A stretch of DNA of 64,000 nucleotides from Gordius sp. MW1 (lineage: Eukaryota; Nematomorpha; Gordioida; Gordea; Gordiidae). A model generated the notes under the pieces. That model saw only the letters and a list, made by a program, of their open reading frames with translations, was not told where the DNA came from and did no database searches. Both the position numbers and the translations under genes were made by a program. Positions 1-10,924 of the stretch are shown here, in pieces; position 1 is the stretch's first letter, and the number at the start of each line of letters is the position of its first letter. Location of the stretch: NCBI GenBank assembly GCA_964036665.1, contig OZ038527.1, positions 26,329,901 to 26,393,900 of the forward strand, read 5' to 3'.

Positions 1-189
1 ATATTTATTTTAAAATGCTATTTTTGATATCTACCAAATTCAATATTTTTTTATTTACCTTTTTAAGTTTATTTAATTTGCGAAAATTACCAATTTCTCT
101 ATGATCACCACTTTACCATGTTTACATCAAAATGGTGGAAAAATGGGTACACAATTTGTGCGTTGTGAGCAATCTATCTAGTCTATGCC

Positions 190-240
190 TATAACATATA
201 TGGCGTAGCCAGGATAGGTAGGGAGGGGCAAAGTCAATTG
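190..240. repeat. truncated hAT-family MITE end
   Basis: The stretch has the motif ggcgtagccaggat followed by a G-rich tract (gggaggggcaaag), like the terminal part of the GGCGTAGCCAGG repeats at 16291, 30301 and 45000. Only one end is present, and no partner end or target duplication is visible, so it is a fragment. Confidence 0.5.
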
Positions 241-252
241 TTTGAAATTCAT

Positions 253-327
253 TTACCTGACAAGATGGAAGAAACTCATCAAAACAAACCCCATGACTGT
301 GGGACCAAATACTTGATAAAGAAGATC
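253..327 (+). mobile_element. RTE-like LINE 3' tail fragment
   Basis: The sequence matches by eye the last 75 bp of the RTE-like LINE copies ending near 15912 and 41052: the same cctgacaagatggaagaaac core, then aaaacaaacccca, then an A/G-rich end. Only the extreme 3' tail is present, as expected of a 5'-truncated LINE insertion. It lies where the second exon of the neighbouring Ly6 copy would be expected. Confidence 0.6.
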
Positions 328-429
328 AAAAATATTTCTATAAATAAAACTAATCTTCTAACTCCTTTTTAAACACTCTCATTATAATGTTTTAACACAA
401 TTTTGCCACAACTTGACGTATAACTATTA

Positions 430-1290
430 CTTTAAAATTATTTTATAATTTTTATTTAAAAGTATTATTTTTACCTGACAATATTTATCACCTTCTCCAC
501 ATATGACTAAATCATTATGACTAACATTAAGGAAGCAGGGATCTTCTAAATCTGAATCCTTGGTGAATTGTGCTTGACAAACGTAACAAGATAATTCAGG
601 TGGTGTCAATGATGTAATTGTTGTAAAATTGAAAAAGTTTGTTTTTATTGTTTTTGACTGAGAAAAGAATATAATAAAAATATAAAAACTAGAGCCCGAT
701 AAAAATGAATTAAACATCATTGTAACATTTTGTCGATGTTTTATATTAAATTTTTGTTGCCAAAATTTTGAAAATTTTCAATCGATATATTTTTGTGATC
801 GGAAATTGGAGGAAGTTTTAATGTTGGGCCGGTAAATTTATGGTAATGCATTGCATTTAAATACATTACTCTTCTAACTAGCTTATTGATATTTCATGCA
901 ATTTATGCTTTTAAGTGCCTTTATGTCCCCCATATATGACTAACCATATGAGCCACGAATTTTTATGATTTAAAACTTCCTCTTTGTTATTTATGATAGT
1001 AACTCACGAATTTTACTGGTAAAACCGCAAAAATTTTAGATTTCAACTTAGACTTAGGAGAATATCTTTAACAGAGCTGACTCCTTAAAGACATTTTTTT
1101 AAACCTTTTTACACAGGTAAGAATATTTCCGTTTACGCTACAATCAAAGAAGCAGGTTGCCAATAGCGTAAAATTAGATAAAATTATTTTTTACTTTGGT
1201 TCAAACAAATAATTTAATTTTAAACTATTGGTAATTTAAGAATTAAATAAAATGTGGATTGGCAAATTTCATTGAGTTTTCCATCTTATT
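430..1290 (-). repeat. segmental duplication copy A (Ly6 exon 1 and upstream DNA)
   Basis: This block aligns by eye over almost its full length with 10640-11770: the exon, the start codon context, the ttggaggaagtttaatgttgggccggt stretch in two pieces, and the aagaatatttccgtttacg segment. Copy B holds a roughly 288-bp MITE (11245-11532) that copy A lacks. Both copies have the same orientation, so it is a dispersed direct duplication about 10 kb apart. Confidence 0.8.
475..720 (-). pseudogene. Ly6/three-finger protein, first exon only (partial copy)
   Basis: The exon encodes a start, a hydrophobic signal-peptide-like N-terminus and the first half of a Ly6/uPAR domain (LSCYVCQA, then DPCFLNVSHNDL, CGEGDKYCQ). 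It is the same length (246 bp, 82 codons) as exon 1 of the intact gene at 10924-10679 and has the same donor (CAG|GTAAAA). No second exon with the CCNSDACN-type end is visible between the window start and 430, where an LTR-free stretch and a LINE tail occur instead. Exon 2 either lies off the left edge or is lost. The exon itself has no stop or frameshift, so the copy could be functional if exon 2 exists outside the window. Confidence 0.6.
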
Positions 1291-2869
1291 ATAAATTTAT
1301 ATTTTGATAATGTTACAATAACGGGTGATAATGATGACGAATATATAAGAAATTTGACTGCCATTTTAACAAAATTCAAGACTGCGGGGTAAAGAGCTAA
1401 GCTGGGCAAAGTTTCTTAGGATGTCAGGTAGATAAATATGGAAAACACCCGAGGGCAGATAAAGTGAAAGCAATATGAGAAGCGCTAACGCCAAAAGGAC
1501 TTTCATGAATTACGAGCATTTTTGATATTTATAAATTATCCTGAAAATTTTTTACCGAGTTTTCATGGTGTGGGTTCACCTTTACATCGCTTAACTAGTT
1601 CAAAATGTCGCTGGCTTATAACTTCGGTAGAAAAAGCAATATTTGATAAAATAAAAGGAATATTGTCACGAGAAGATACTCTAATACCTTATTCACCTAA
1701 ACTACCAATTATTCTAGAATGTTTTGCTTCAAATAAAGGATTAGGAGCAGTTGTATAACACAAACTTTCTAATGGTCAAGAAAAACCGATTGCATATGCC
1801 TCAAGGACACTTTTGAATGCGGAATTATGCGGCCATTGACAGGGAGGCAAGAACTCTGATATTTGGAGTCGATAAATTTTATCCTTACATATTCGGATAC
1901 GTACCAATCTTAAAGATTGCTCGGGGAAAATTATAACTTATCTCACCACTGTAACAATTAATTAATTAGATGGGCGTAGAAATTGTCAGGCTACTATTAT
2001 AATTTAGGATACAAACCGGGGTTATCAGCAGTACCAGAAACATGAATAACCAACCACGAAGATGATGAAAATGCTGCGTGTTTAAGATCCATAACCAGTG
2101 GCGTAGCTAGCCTTTTTGCCTTGGGGGGGCTGAGCTGGTCAAATAGGGGGGGGGGACAAAAAAATTTCCTACGCCCACCTTTAAAAATAAAAAATATTTA
2201 TGTTTCCCCCCCCCCCCCCCCCCAATCCAAAACCTAAATAAGACCATGGGTCAAATGCAATTAAAAAAATTTTCCCTCATAAACTTTGGACAAACTTAAA
2301 ATTCCTCTACTACTTTGTGTATTTTTTATATTAACATCACACTAATATGTCCCCTCATGTTTATAGGGCATAAAATAACTAAAATTTATTCATAAATAAA
2401 ACAAAGTGATGTAGTTGATACAATATAGAAAATTTCATGTGGTATATTAAGTTTGAATTTTTAAGGGTAAAAGTGGAACGGGGATATTGACAAGAAATCG
2501 TTGACATTTTAAAAAATAATGCAAATAGTTAAAAAAAAATTATATAACAAAGTTTTTATAAAAATGATTGCCACAACCCCAAAAATCTTGGCCATATATA
2601 TAACAATTTTTAATTTTACATATGCGATATTGGCAGCATTTTCAGGCAGCATTTATATCAGGGGAACAATGAGAGCATTTAAAAGCCTTTTTTAAGGCGA
2701 TCCTCAAAAGGCGTAATTATAACATAAAATTAAAAAAAAATTAATTATGAAATTAAATTTCGTTCAAGAATGAGTATTTAGAAGTTATTGCCCCTGATAT
2801 TATAGATATATTTGCACAACCCCCCCCCCCCCCTTACATCACCTAAAAATTAAAATGAACTAATAAATT

Positions 2870-3345
2870 TAACGGCTAAATTAACCTTAAAATTTAAAAA
2901 TATTCTGTCACAATTAAATGAATCAAAATTTTATTTGATAATTTTAGATGAAATTAGAGATGTGAGATGCACAGAACAACTTAGCGTCCAAAGACAAACA
3001 GAATGAATTTTTTTAGGATTTTTATCCCTTGAAAGTTTTGATGCGTTAACAATTGTATAAAATTCAGCAATTGGTTATTAATATTAATTTATCAGACTTA
3101 TGATGGGATATCACTAATAAAGGGAAAAGAATGGTGTACAAACAATTTTTTGGAAAACTATTGGCTTTATATGTGCATGTGGTACATAAAAATATGCAAG
3201 ATATGTTAAACGATAAGCATGTGAGATGGACAATTAAATTGAAACCAGGATGGAATTTTCGTAAATTTAATAATATTTTAATATATTTTGAAAGGGTTAA
3301 AAAGCTTAAAACAAGTTTAAAAGCCCAGATAATTTTTCATTAAAT
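2870..3345 (+). pseudogene. hAT transposase fragment (plus strand)
   Basis: Broken frames inside the hAT element read as a middle portion of a ZMYM/hAT-type transposase: a degraded stretch around EMHRTT, then KTNRMNFF, then DITNKGKRMVYKQF and FGKLLALYVHVVHKNMQDML. Such a stretch (sensing T, then VQT and a conserved H near an A-x-x-V-H context) is typical of the catalytic region preceding the insertion domain. At least four stops or frameshifts interrupt it. The family assignment rests on wording and on the element's ends; residues of the DDE triad cannot be assigned with confidence. Confidence 0.5.
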
Positions 3346-3366
3346 ATTAAAATTAGTCTTTTAATA

Positions 3367-3529
3367 GGGTGCCCTATCAACTCGCCGAAAAATAATGTCC
3401 CCCAGCTAAAAAAAGGTCCCCAAGCTTATTAACCCTAACCCATTCAACCAATCACAAACTTGGGGACCTTTTTTTAGCTGGGGGACATTATTTTCGGCGA
3501 GATTGTTTTCGGCGAGTTGCCGGGCCACC
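3367..3529. mobile_element. 163-bp palindromic MITE nested in the hAT
   Basis: The element is an imperfect palindrome. One arm contains gccgaaaaataatgtcccc and agctaaaaaaaggtcccc, the other the reverse complement. It is flanked by an exact 8-bp direct repeat, ttttaata (3359-3366 and 3530-3537), so it is probably a hAT-class non-autonomous element. Its ends (gggtgccc and gggccacc) differ from those of the surrounding transposon. Confidence 0.82.
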
Positions 3530-4546
3530 TTTTAATAGTAGTTCATTACGCCTTTTACTCGATGTTGCAAACGAATTTATAATATCATACCGGGGGAATA
3601 ACATTTATAAAGTCATGTTCTAAGCTCAATAAAGCTAAGGAATCCGTTTTAGCCATGTTTTAGCAATGAGAACGATCTTACGCATGAACATGAAGTTATT
3701 GGGATAGTTAAAATTATTTTAATCAAAATAATAAAATTTGGAAACACTATTGGGGGCAAAATTTTAATAAGTGAAAAAATATCATTGCATTTTATTTTAT
3801 TTGAAGATTATCGTATTCCTGGAAAATACGATTTAAATACTAAAAAGGTCTAAGAGAAGGGGAATCATCAACATAAATAAATTGGAAGATCTGAGGAAAG
3901 TTATTGGGAAATATTGGGTAAGGGGGATAGGAAAATTCGAGGGCCGGGGAAAACCTTTTCCCCGGTAATGGTATTGTATTATTTCTACACCTCACATGTC
4001 TATAAATTTTATTGATAACATCACAGAATCAACTAATTATCGAAATATAAAAATGTATTAATTATTGATATCAAAATTATCAAAGCAATCCGATAAGACG
4101 CGTATATCGAAAATCACTCACGCGTAAGAAATAACAAATACGTATAAGCATAAGCGCGTCGGGGGGGGGGAATATACGCGTACTAGAAATTAAATGTACA
4201 GGAATAGAGTTCTATGTACTACACATTAACTAGCATGTCCATGAAAGGCAGATGGTGTCGTAGACTACTACATTCTGAAGAACAAAAGAGAATAAGAGTA
4301 CCTCGCGTATTATCCTATACGTGTTAGAAAGTTAGCGGCGTTGTATGGGGGGGGGGGTAAGTATCCTCGTATCGAGAGATACGATAAAGATAAAGAGTTA
4401 TAATGTGTTACAAAATTTTTTGCCATTTTTATTTCGCCGTCTTCCAGTTTTAATTCATAATGGTTAATTATTTCTGATAAAAGATATTTATCGCAAAAAA
4501 AGGGGATGAAGGGTTTAACCATTCTAAGGACTTATATAAATTACAA

Positions 4547-4933
4547 TTAATTTCCGAATCTTATGTTTAATTCTGCTATTATTCTATCGATGATAAAATA
4601 ATATAAATCAATTTTGAAATCAATTAATGAATTAGTAGATTCAAAAGAGTGAAATGTGTCATACTTTTTTGGTTTTTTAATACGTTTAGAAGGTAATAAA
4701 TCAAAAATTGCAGATAAATCTTTTGCCTTATTATAAAGAATTTGATAGTGGTCCTCATTTCTAATATCATTTAATGTTAATATTAGGCTATTAACCGTTG
4801 TAATTGCATTTATTAAACAAATATTTGGGATTTGAAACTCGTTCTGAACTTTTTGAGCAATTTCAAAAATATATTGAAATATTATTAAATTCAGAATTGG
4901 GTTATGTAAAAATTGCTTGCTATTGCTATTCAT
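4547..4933 (-). pseudogene. hAT transposase C-terminal region fragment (minus strand)
   Basis: The 128-codon open stretch reads as the region before the C-terminal dimerization domain of a ZMYM1-like hAT transposase: NDIRNEDHYQILYNKAKDL, then LPSKRIKKPKKYD, then DFKIDLYYFIIDRIIAELNI. The motif order (a leucine-rich helix, a basic KRIKKPKK block, then YY-x-x-IIDxIIAEL) is characteristic of that family. The related fragment upstream lies on the opposite strand, so the element has been internally inverted or is composite. Reading downstream (4522-4310) gives a short continuation only. Confidence 0.6.
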
Positions 4934-6540
4934 ATTAATTAATAAAAGTAAAGTGGAAATTAATTATAAAAAACTTGGGGTTTAAATTAATATTAATTAT
5001 TAAATTGTAATTATGTCAACTCAACAATTTGATACAATTTATTGTCTTATATAGTTATTTTTATTTGTAATATTATAATTAAGACTTTTACTCAGAAACA
5101 ATAATGATAATCTTTATATTGTTTCTTAATTAAGAAAAAAAATAATGGCAAGGGGTCCGGGGGCCCAAGATTTTTCTCTTGGGTGGGCCCATGGGGCCCG
5201 GTTTTTCCCCCCTAGCTACGCCACTGTCCATAACTTTAGAAGATTTAAAGATTACGGAAAAGACGTTAGCTAATGAGATTCGTAAAGATTTAACTCTTTA
5301 GAAACTTTTAGTACAACTCGAACAAGGTTGAAGTGGAAACAGGAACGCTCTCACAAATGAATTAATTCCGTACTATAATAAGAAGGAGGAATTATCAATG
5401 GACGAGGATATCTTACAATGAAACGGACGTATCGTTGTTCCCAATAGTCTTCGCATGACTAAACTGAAATTACTACACAAGGGAGATCCAGGCATAAATG
5501 CATTGAAATTTTTAAGTAGGTATTATGTATGGTGGCCTAACATGGATCATGATATCGATAATTTTGTTAAATAATGTATTAGCTGCCAACGTCATATGGT
5601 TTATATTGCTGAAGTACTCTTATATTCTTGAAATGTTAGCGATACTCCCTGGGAAAGGTTACACATTGATTTGGCTGGCCCGATGCGTGGTCGTTACTGG
5701 TTGGTGGGGGGGAGATTCTTATTCTAAATGGATTGAAGTGACTTTATAAAAAACACATTTTACAATATACTAAAAAAAGCTTAAAGGATGGTTTGCTCGA
5801 TTTGATACACCACGTCAAATTGTTAGCGACAACGGGCCACAATTTACATCACGAGTTTAGAATGTTTTGTGAAAGCTACAATATAAAATATATTTAGTAC
5901 TCATTATCATCCCAAAACAAATGGTTGCGTTGAGCGTGGTATAATAACTTTGAAATGTCGATTTCTGGCCACGAAAGAAGTAATCAAGATGTAGAGAAAT
6001 GTATGATCGAGGTCTTAACTACATATCGGAACACCAAACATAGAGCAACTAGGAGGTCAGCAGCCAAAACTATGCTCGGTAGATGAAACCGTAGCCTGTT
6101 AATTAGACTAGACCAAACCCTTGAACTAATCTAGAGACCAATAGAGAACAGCAAGATTGTTATCACGTTAAGGTTAGTACAAGATAGTTTTCAAATAACG
6201 AGCCAGTGGAGGTAAAGAATGAAATTAAAACTGGTTAAAGGGAAGGCAATGTATTACAACGAAATGGAATTATATATTGGAAAGTCAATGAAAACAAAGG
6301 AAACTCACGAACCAATCGAGAAAAAGAATTACCAAATCACGCAGAAGTGAGATTAATTTTACCAAATCAGGTTATCCAAGTATAAGACCCAATTGTGGAA
6401 GAAGAGGAAGAAACCGTAAATATCAAAAGAAGTTGATCATAATGTTGAGATTTTATCGTCGCAGGACGTTTTGAATATACCAGGAGAGATACAAACACCG
6501 CCGAAAGGGCACCGCTTAGATTAATCGAGGAAATGTAATG

Positions 6541-7440
6541 TCCAACGAAAGGGGACAAATACAGTATTTATATTGTCATATACTGTAACGAATATTATAC
6601 ACATACACACACATGTTAATTTAAAAAAAACGTAGTTATTAACACCTAACAAATGGCTTAGTATTCGAAAGGTTAAGAATATACCTGTAATTGTTACTAA
6701 AAGCATGGGCGTACCCATTGTTTGGGGAAACCTTGGATTTTAGAAATTGGTTATGACATTCCAAAATGTGTAAGGATTAATAAAGTCTACAAAGAGGTCA
6801 ACACAATTACAATTTAAATATTTAATTAAAGATATTTAATAACAATCATGGAAAAATCAATAGCAATCCAGTTCATAGCAATCCAGTTCATCTAAAATTC
6901 CGATAATGAGAAGTATAAACATCAAACCAGATGTTAAATAATAATCCCCTGGTTACATCCCGTGAGGGTTTTTACCATGGGCGTTTATTCACGCGTTAAT
7001 GTTCCCAATAACTATGTATAAAACGAGATAGTGAATAAGCGAAAAAAGCGACATATTGGAAAGCGAAATTTTCCGTAGGTAAGACTAGTAGTTAAAGGGT
7101 AAGCGTAGGAGGGCGTTACGAGGGAAACAAGCTAGTGATGTCCGGGGGGCAGTTTGGTCTTTATATACCGAAGGGGGCATGAGTTTCTTGTTATGGTTCT
7201 AGATTAATCACCTCTTTCGGGAATTCGCTTTCCTAAAAGTTTAGGTCAAACTCTTCATCTGTTGGTAGACCTTGTTGCAGCACGATCGATTTCGTTCACG
7301 TACGTTTAGGACTCAGTTGTGAGCGGCATCCATGAGTGGAATGGGACATATGCCGGGTTTCTGTTTGATGGAATTCAGTCTATGTTGAAATGGATGTTCA
7401 TTAGGTGTTTAAGGCCTTATGTTTTCACAAAGGTGGCTAT
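6541..7440. other. no gene seen; possible Gypsy 3' LTR remnant
   Basis: The first 300 bp or so after the Gypsy C-terminus could be its 3' LTR, since they start with tgt, but the 5' LTR needed to prove it is absent. The remainder has higher GC than the neighbourhood and runs into the RT relic at 7.56-8.77 kb. No splice-linked coding exon is recognisable. Confidence 0.4.
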
Positions 7441-7559
7441 GACTTCTAAAAACGGGGGAATTTGAGCCTCTTTTTTTCAGTACGTAGTAGGCCGTTGCCT
7501 CTGTGACTATTTTCGGGTGGTCTTGACCTGCCAGGTATGAGCGGACGTAACCGTAGAGG

Positions 7560-8770
7560 GCTGGGACCGTTTCTTACAACGTGATGAGGGAAAGCTGCCT
7601 CCACTTCCACCCAAACAAGGCGGCAGCGTTTTCGAAGGTGGATGGGGCCCATTTTTGTCCATGACGCCCACGTGTGTTCTTGATGCGTCAACGTATATGG
7701 TAGTCGTGGGTTAAGGGGATAGTGTCATGTGTCAGATTTAAAGTAGCGGCTAGTTTGTCGGCTGCTAGTGTTCTGTCAAGCCAGGGGGGGTCGCTTCTAA
7801 GGCTGTAGTAACTAGTGAATATTTGAGACATCCCGGTATGATTATAGAAGAAGTAAATGAGAACCCCCAATGCTTCTAGCAACGTATTGTCCATTATGTT
7901 GTAGCGAGGGCGAGAGAAAGGACATCTGCCGCGATTTGGAGTCGGTTCGCCGTGGTTCTTTTACATTTGATGGACGAGACGTCTAGCTTGAGTTCCATGC
8001 CCAGGTATTCGATGCTAGCCCGTGGTCATGATCGAGAACTTTGAGACGTTGATAGTCAGCCCTCATTCTTTGGCAGTGGTTGCTAGTTGCTCTAGGTCTT
8101 TTTGGACGCTGTCAAAGTCCGGGCTGTAGATAAGCAAATCATCTAAATAGACGTTGTATTTAGATTTTAATTGATTTCTTTGCGAGGTCGCTAATGACCA
8201 TTTGAAGTACAAAGGGGGAGAAAGATGCTCCCATGGGGAGCACGTTATATTGATACGCTTTACGTCTCCACGCGTATCCTAGGAACTTTTTGGTGGATTG
8301 GTGGATAGGTATTGAGAAGAAGGCGGCTTTTAAGTCGACTTTGGCAGGGGCTGCCAAGTGTTTAGCTGTGAGCGGGATGTTAGCTAGCTTCATTGGCTTC
8401 GGGAAGAAGTTCTTTGAGGCTATAGACAGATCCGTGATCACTATAGCGTCTCCATTAGGCTTAGCGAAATGGCTGAGTGGATCGCAAGGGATTTCGTTAG
8501 TGAAACGATATGCGCGCTTACCATCTCGGTGAAGTAAACGGGGGGCTCCTTAGAGTATCGTTTGCTTGGCGGTATGAGGAGGCCCTTATTTGCTTTGATT
8601 AGCAATTTGTTGAGTACAGCTTTATACCCACTGCTTGCTACCTTCTTGCTAAAGGGAAACATGAGGTCATGGTATAGCCTTGACGTTCGTATGTCTAAGG
8701 TTCCCGTTGGTTTACACGAAGTAGCAGCTTTAGCCCAACCGAATAGCACTTTGTGTGCTAGCAACATGGG
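7560..8770 (-). pseudogene. reverse transcriptase/RNase H relic of an LTR- or DIRS-like element
   Basis: Read on the minus strand, broken frames give an N-terminal part (PPVYFTEMVSAHIVSL), then KVDLKAAFFSIPIHQS, GYAWRRKAYQYNVLPMGAS (fingers and palm), and YNVYLDDLLIYS with the catalytic YxDD motif intact near 8140. A possible RNase H start, IYVDAS, and an ENAAALF segment follow near 7600-7690. Several stops and frameshifts are present. The LPMGAS-x-SPF wording is not that of the other Gypsy copies in the window, and the region is GC-richer, so it is a distinct element. I could not decide between DIRS-like, Gypsy-like and another RT class. No LTRs or split direct repeats are seen around it. 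Confidence 0.6.
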
Positions 8771-8879
8771 TTGGATTGGTCCCGACCCTATGTCCCGGCC
8801 GAGGGAATTTCTGAGTCAGAGATCCTTTGTTCGGGTACGGACTGTAAGGGCGGTGGATTGGCTTTAGGCTAATACTTTT

Positions 8880-9010
8880 AAATTATTCCGGGTCGGGCCT
8901 ATAATTTATAAATTAGGCCCGGTCCGGCCGGAAATTTGAAAGCCTCTAAAATTAAGGCCCAAGCCCGGCCTGGGCTTTTCTGCCGGGTCGGGGCTCGTGT
9001 CGCCCGTGCA
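8880..9010. repeat. CCCGG-rich hAT-like MITE fragment
   Basis: Short arms of cgggtcgggcct and aggcccggtccggcc alternate with AT-rich spacer and end near cgcccgtgcag. This matches the subterminal pattern of the CCCGA-rich elements at 18763, 20630, 26163 and 33653. Only one plausible end is visible. Confidence 0.5.
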
Positions 9011-9014
9011 GATT

Positions 9015-9115
9015 TTTACCGATAGACTGCTCAACAACCTTAAATAAGTGTACCGTTTTCCGCCATTTTGAAATGTGCACAAATAGGGAAGGACCTCTTG
9101 ATTATAGTAATTTTG
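9015..9115 (+). repeat. short dispersed repeat, copy of 14070-14180
   Basis: The string tagactgctca, then gtgtaccgtttt, cgccattttgaa and gggaaggac occurs in the same order at 14070-14180. The pair is diverged. No terminal structure is visible and I do not recognise the family. Confidence 0.55.
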
Positions 9116-9509
9116 GTTAATTAAAGTGTTCTCAACCAAGAAGCGAGCGTTGGTCTTAGTAAAACCAAAGGTCGAACAAAACCGAGCCGTTTTTGCAACA
9201 CGAATGCTCGTGGTAGTGAGAGTATGCATTCTAGCCTATATATTTGACAGTAAGCACTAAGTTATTTATATTGATCTAAAGCTTTAATTTCCTCTATATT
9301 TGCTATATCTACTACTACAAGTGTTATAAATTGTCAATTCTGCCAAAAATAATTATTTTTGTAATTATTAATGTAGCAAAGGATTATAGATATCAATTTT
9401 TATCCTACAAATTTGATTGAAATAGGCATAAAATGTTTATAAAGTCTATATTACAAGGAGTTGAATTTGAATTAAAATTTTAATGAACGTTTGTTTATTA
9501 CGAGCTAAC

Positions 9510-9691
9510 TAGTGTTGTAAAAACGGCTGAGATTTGTTTAGCCGACCTTTGATTTTAGTTGACTAAACATAAACAGACCAAAGATTTGACCAAAAACTTT
9601 GGCCTGTTTATGTGACTAAGAAATGGTCTGTTCATGTCTAGTCGACTTAAACCAAAAGTCGACCAAAACAGACCCAGCCATTTTTACACTA
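9510..9691. mobile_element. TAGTGTTG MITE (hAT-like), copy 1
   Basis: The element starts tagtgttgtaaaaacggct and ends agccatttttacacta, its near-exact inverted repeat. It is flanked by gagctaac and gagctatt, an imperfect 8-bp direct repeat (6 of 8). The interior contains ggtcgac/gtcgacc and aaacataaacagacc motifs shared with the copies at 12177, 12755, 15026, 16734, 17253, 19604 and 30099. Confidence 0.75.
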
Positions 9692-9699
9692 GAGCTATT

Positions 9700-10270
9700 C
9701 AAAAGATGTAAAACATCGTGAACACGGCTGTCAGACCTGGATAGCCGAGCGTCACCTATCATCCAACAGCTGTTGGGAATGTTAGTTACATTGACCGTTT
9801 TTTATATAAAAAATATCCCTTTATAAGATAAAACTCAAATTGGCCCAAAATATACAGCTGAAAAAATCTTATGTGCAAAAAAAAGTTAAGGCTACCAATA
9901 GCCCCGAAAATCGGTTTTTCTCTATCAAAATTTTAAATTTTGTATTTTCTAAACAAAATTTTTTCACTTATACCTTATGAAAAAATACACATATTGTTCA
10001 AATTTTAATTATTTAAAATTATTATAAAAAATTATTAAAAAGATTAAAGTAGCCCTGGGCTACGACTAGGCTCGGTCTCCCATACTTTATTTATTGATAT
10101 TTTTTCATTTTTCGAATATAAGCTAAGTCAAATCGGCGTCTATTGCCTTTAAATAAAAAGGCCGGGCACAGCTGAATCGTTATTAATACGACGATACTAA
10201 ATATGAAGAGATCAATAATCCAAACCAAAGCATTTATTCATACCTTTTATTCAAAATAATTATTATAACT
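9700..10270. other. intergenic, nothing recognised
   Basis: AT-rich DNA with scattered stops in all frames. I see no repeats with ends, no splice-linked exons and no RNA gene. It lies downstream of the Ly6 gene, so the end of it (10200-10270) probably includes that gene's 3' untranslated region. Confidence 0.5.
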
Positions 10271-10271
10271 A

Positions 10272-10924
10272 TTATATAACTGACGAATATATATACAAAA
10301 TACAAATGAAAAATTTGTTTATTTTGAGATGAGAAGATTTGTTGTTAATATTGCAGGCATCTGAATTGCAACACGAAGTGCAAGTTCTGTAGGTAATTCC
10401 AAAGCCATTTGTAATGCAGCCAAACATGCAATCAGTTTCACAAGACCTCGCTATTTTCGAGATTATTCGATTCAAATCAACCCTCTTTACCTAAAATTTA
10501 TTAATATATTATTTTTTATTACAAATCTAATAATATATTTCAAACAATCAAAGAGTAAACAATGAATCTATATAAAATGTGAAACCGCGCAAAAATATTG
10601 AAATAAAATCTAATGGCCAAGACAATAAGATTTTTTGACTTTAAAATTTATAATTTTTATATAAAATATTATTTTTACCTGACAATATTTATCACCCTCT
10701 CCACATGTGACTAAATCATTATGACTAACATTGAGAAAACAAGGATCATCTAAATCTGAATCTTTATGGAATTCCGCTTGACAAACGTAACAAGATAATT
10801 CAGGTGGGGCTATTGATGTAATTGTTGTGAAATTGAAAAAGTTTGTTTTAATTGTTTTTGACAGAGAAAAGAATAAAATGAAAATATACAAGCTAGAGCT
10901 CGATAAAAATGAATTAAACATCAT
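10272..10924 (-). CDS. Ly6/uPAR three-finger domain protein, secreted or GPI-anchored, two exons
   Basis: Exon 1 is 10924-10679 and exon 2 is 10490-10272, joined by GT-AG splicing (CAG|GTAAAA and TTTAG|GTAAAG) in phase 0, giving about 154 residues. The protein starts with a hydrophobic signal-peptide-like segment (roughly residues 1-20). A cysteine-rich domain follows: LSCYVCQ, DPC, VTC, KYC, then SCETDCMFGC, RTCTSCC and the diagnostic Ly6 ending CCNSDACN. The C-terminus is hydrophobic (FFICILYIYSSVI), as in GPI-anchored or membrane-bound members. In other animals the fold acts as a ligand, receptor modulator or coreceptor outside the cell; which role applies here cannot be told. The start is the first of two adjacent Met codons. 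A paralogous exon 1 sits at 475-720. Placement in the family is firm; orthology to a named member is not. Confidence 0.85.

Larger units (their letters stand above)
2096..5226. mobile_element. hAT DNA transposon, 3.13 kb, perfect 8-bp target duplication
   Basis: The element starts cagtggcgtagctag and ends ctagctacgccactg, a 15-bp terminal inverted repeat. It is flanked by an exact 8-bp direct repeat, tccataac (2088-2095 and 5227-5234), and the Gypsy host frame resumes after the second copy. An 8-bp duplication and CAGTGGCGTAGC-type ends fit the hAT superfamily. Inside are decayed transposase pieces on both strands, several long C or G runs (2205-2223, 2820-2834) and a nested MITE. It is not coding-competent. 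Its ends resemble those of the short GGGCGTAGCCAGG MITEs elsewhere in the window, so it may represent their autonomous relative. Confidence 0.88.
1330..6540 (+). mobile_element. decayed Ty3/Gypsy retrotransposon (RT-RNaseH-integrase), split by a hAT
   Basis: From about 1380 to 2095 the broken frames read as the end of reverse transcriptase and RNase H of a Gypsy polyprotein: a VDKYG-HP segment, then PLHRLT, VEKAIFDKIK, IILECFASNKGLGAV, then KPIAYASRTLLNAE and IDREARTLIFGV. After the 2096-5226 insertion the integrase follows: CISCQRH (zinc-binding end), LHIDLAGPMRGRYWLV, DSYSKWIEV and IVSDNGPQFTS, then a C-terminal tail to about 6380. Stops and frameshifts are frequent. The 5' part (gag, protease, 5' LTR) is absent, and tgtccaacg at about 6539 may start the 3' LTR. 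The order RT-RH-IN is that of Metaviridae; the integrase wording resembles mag-type elements. Confidence 0.8.

Noticed and set aside
8290..8867. Plus-strand open frames opposite the RT relic
   Set aside because: Shadows of the minus-strand RT coding sequence.
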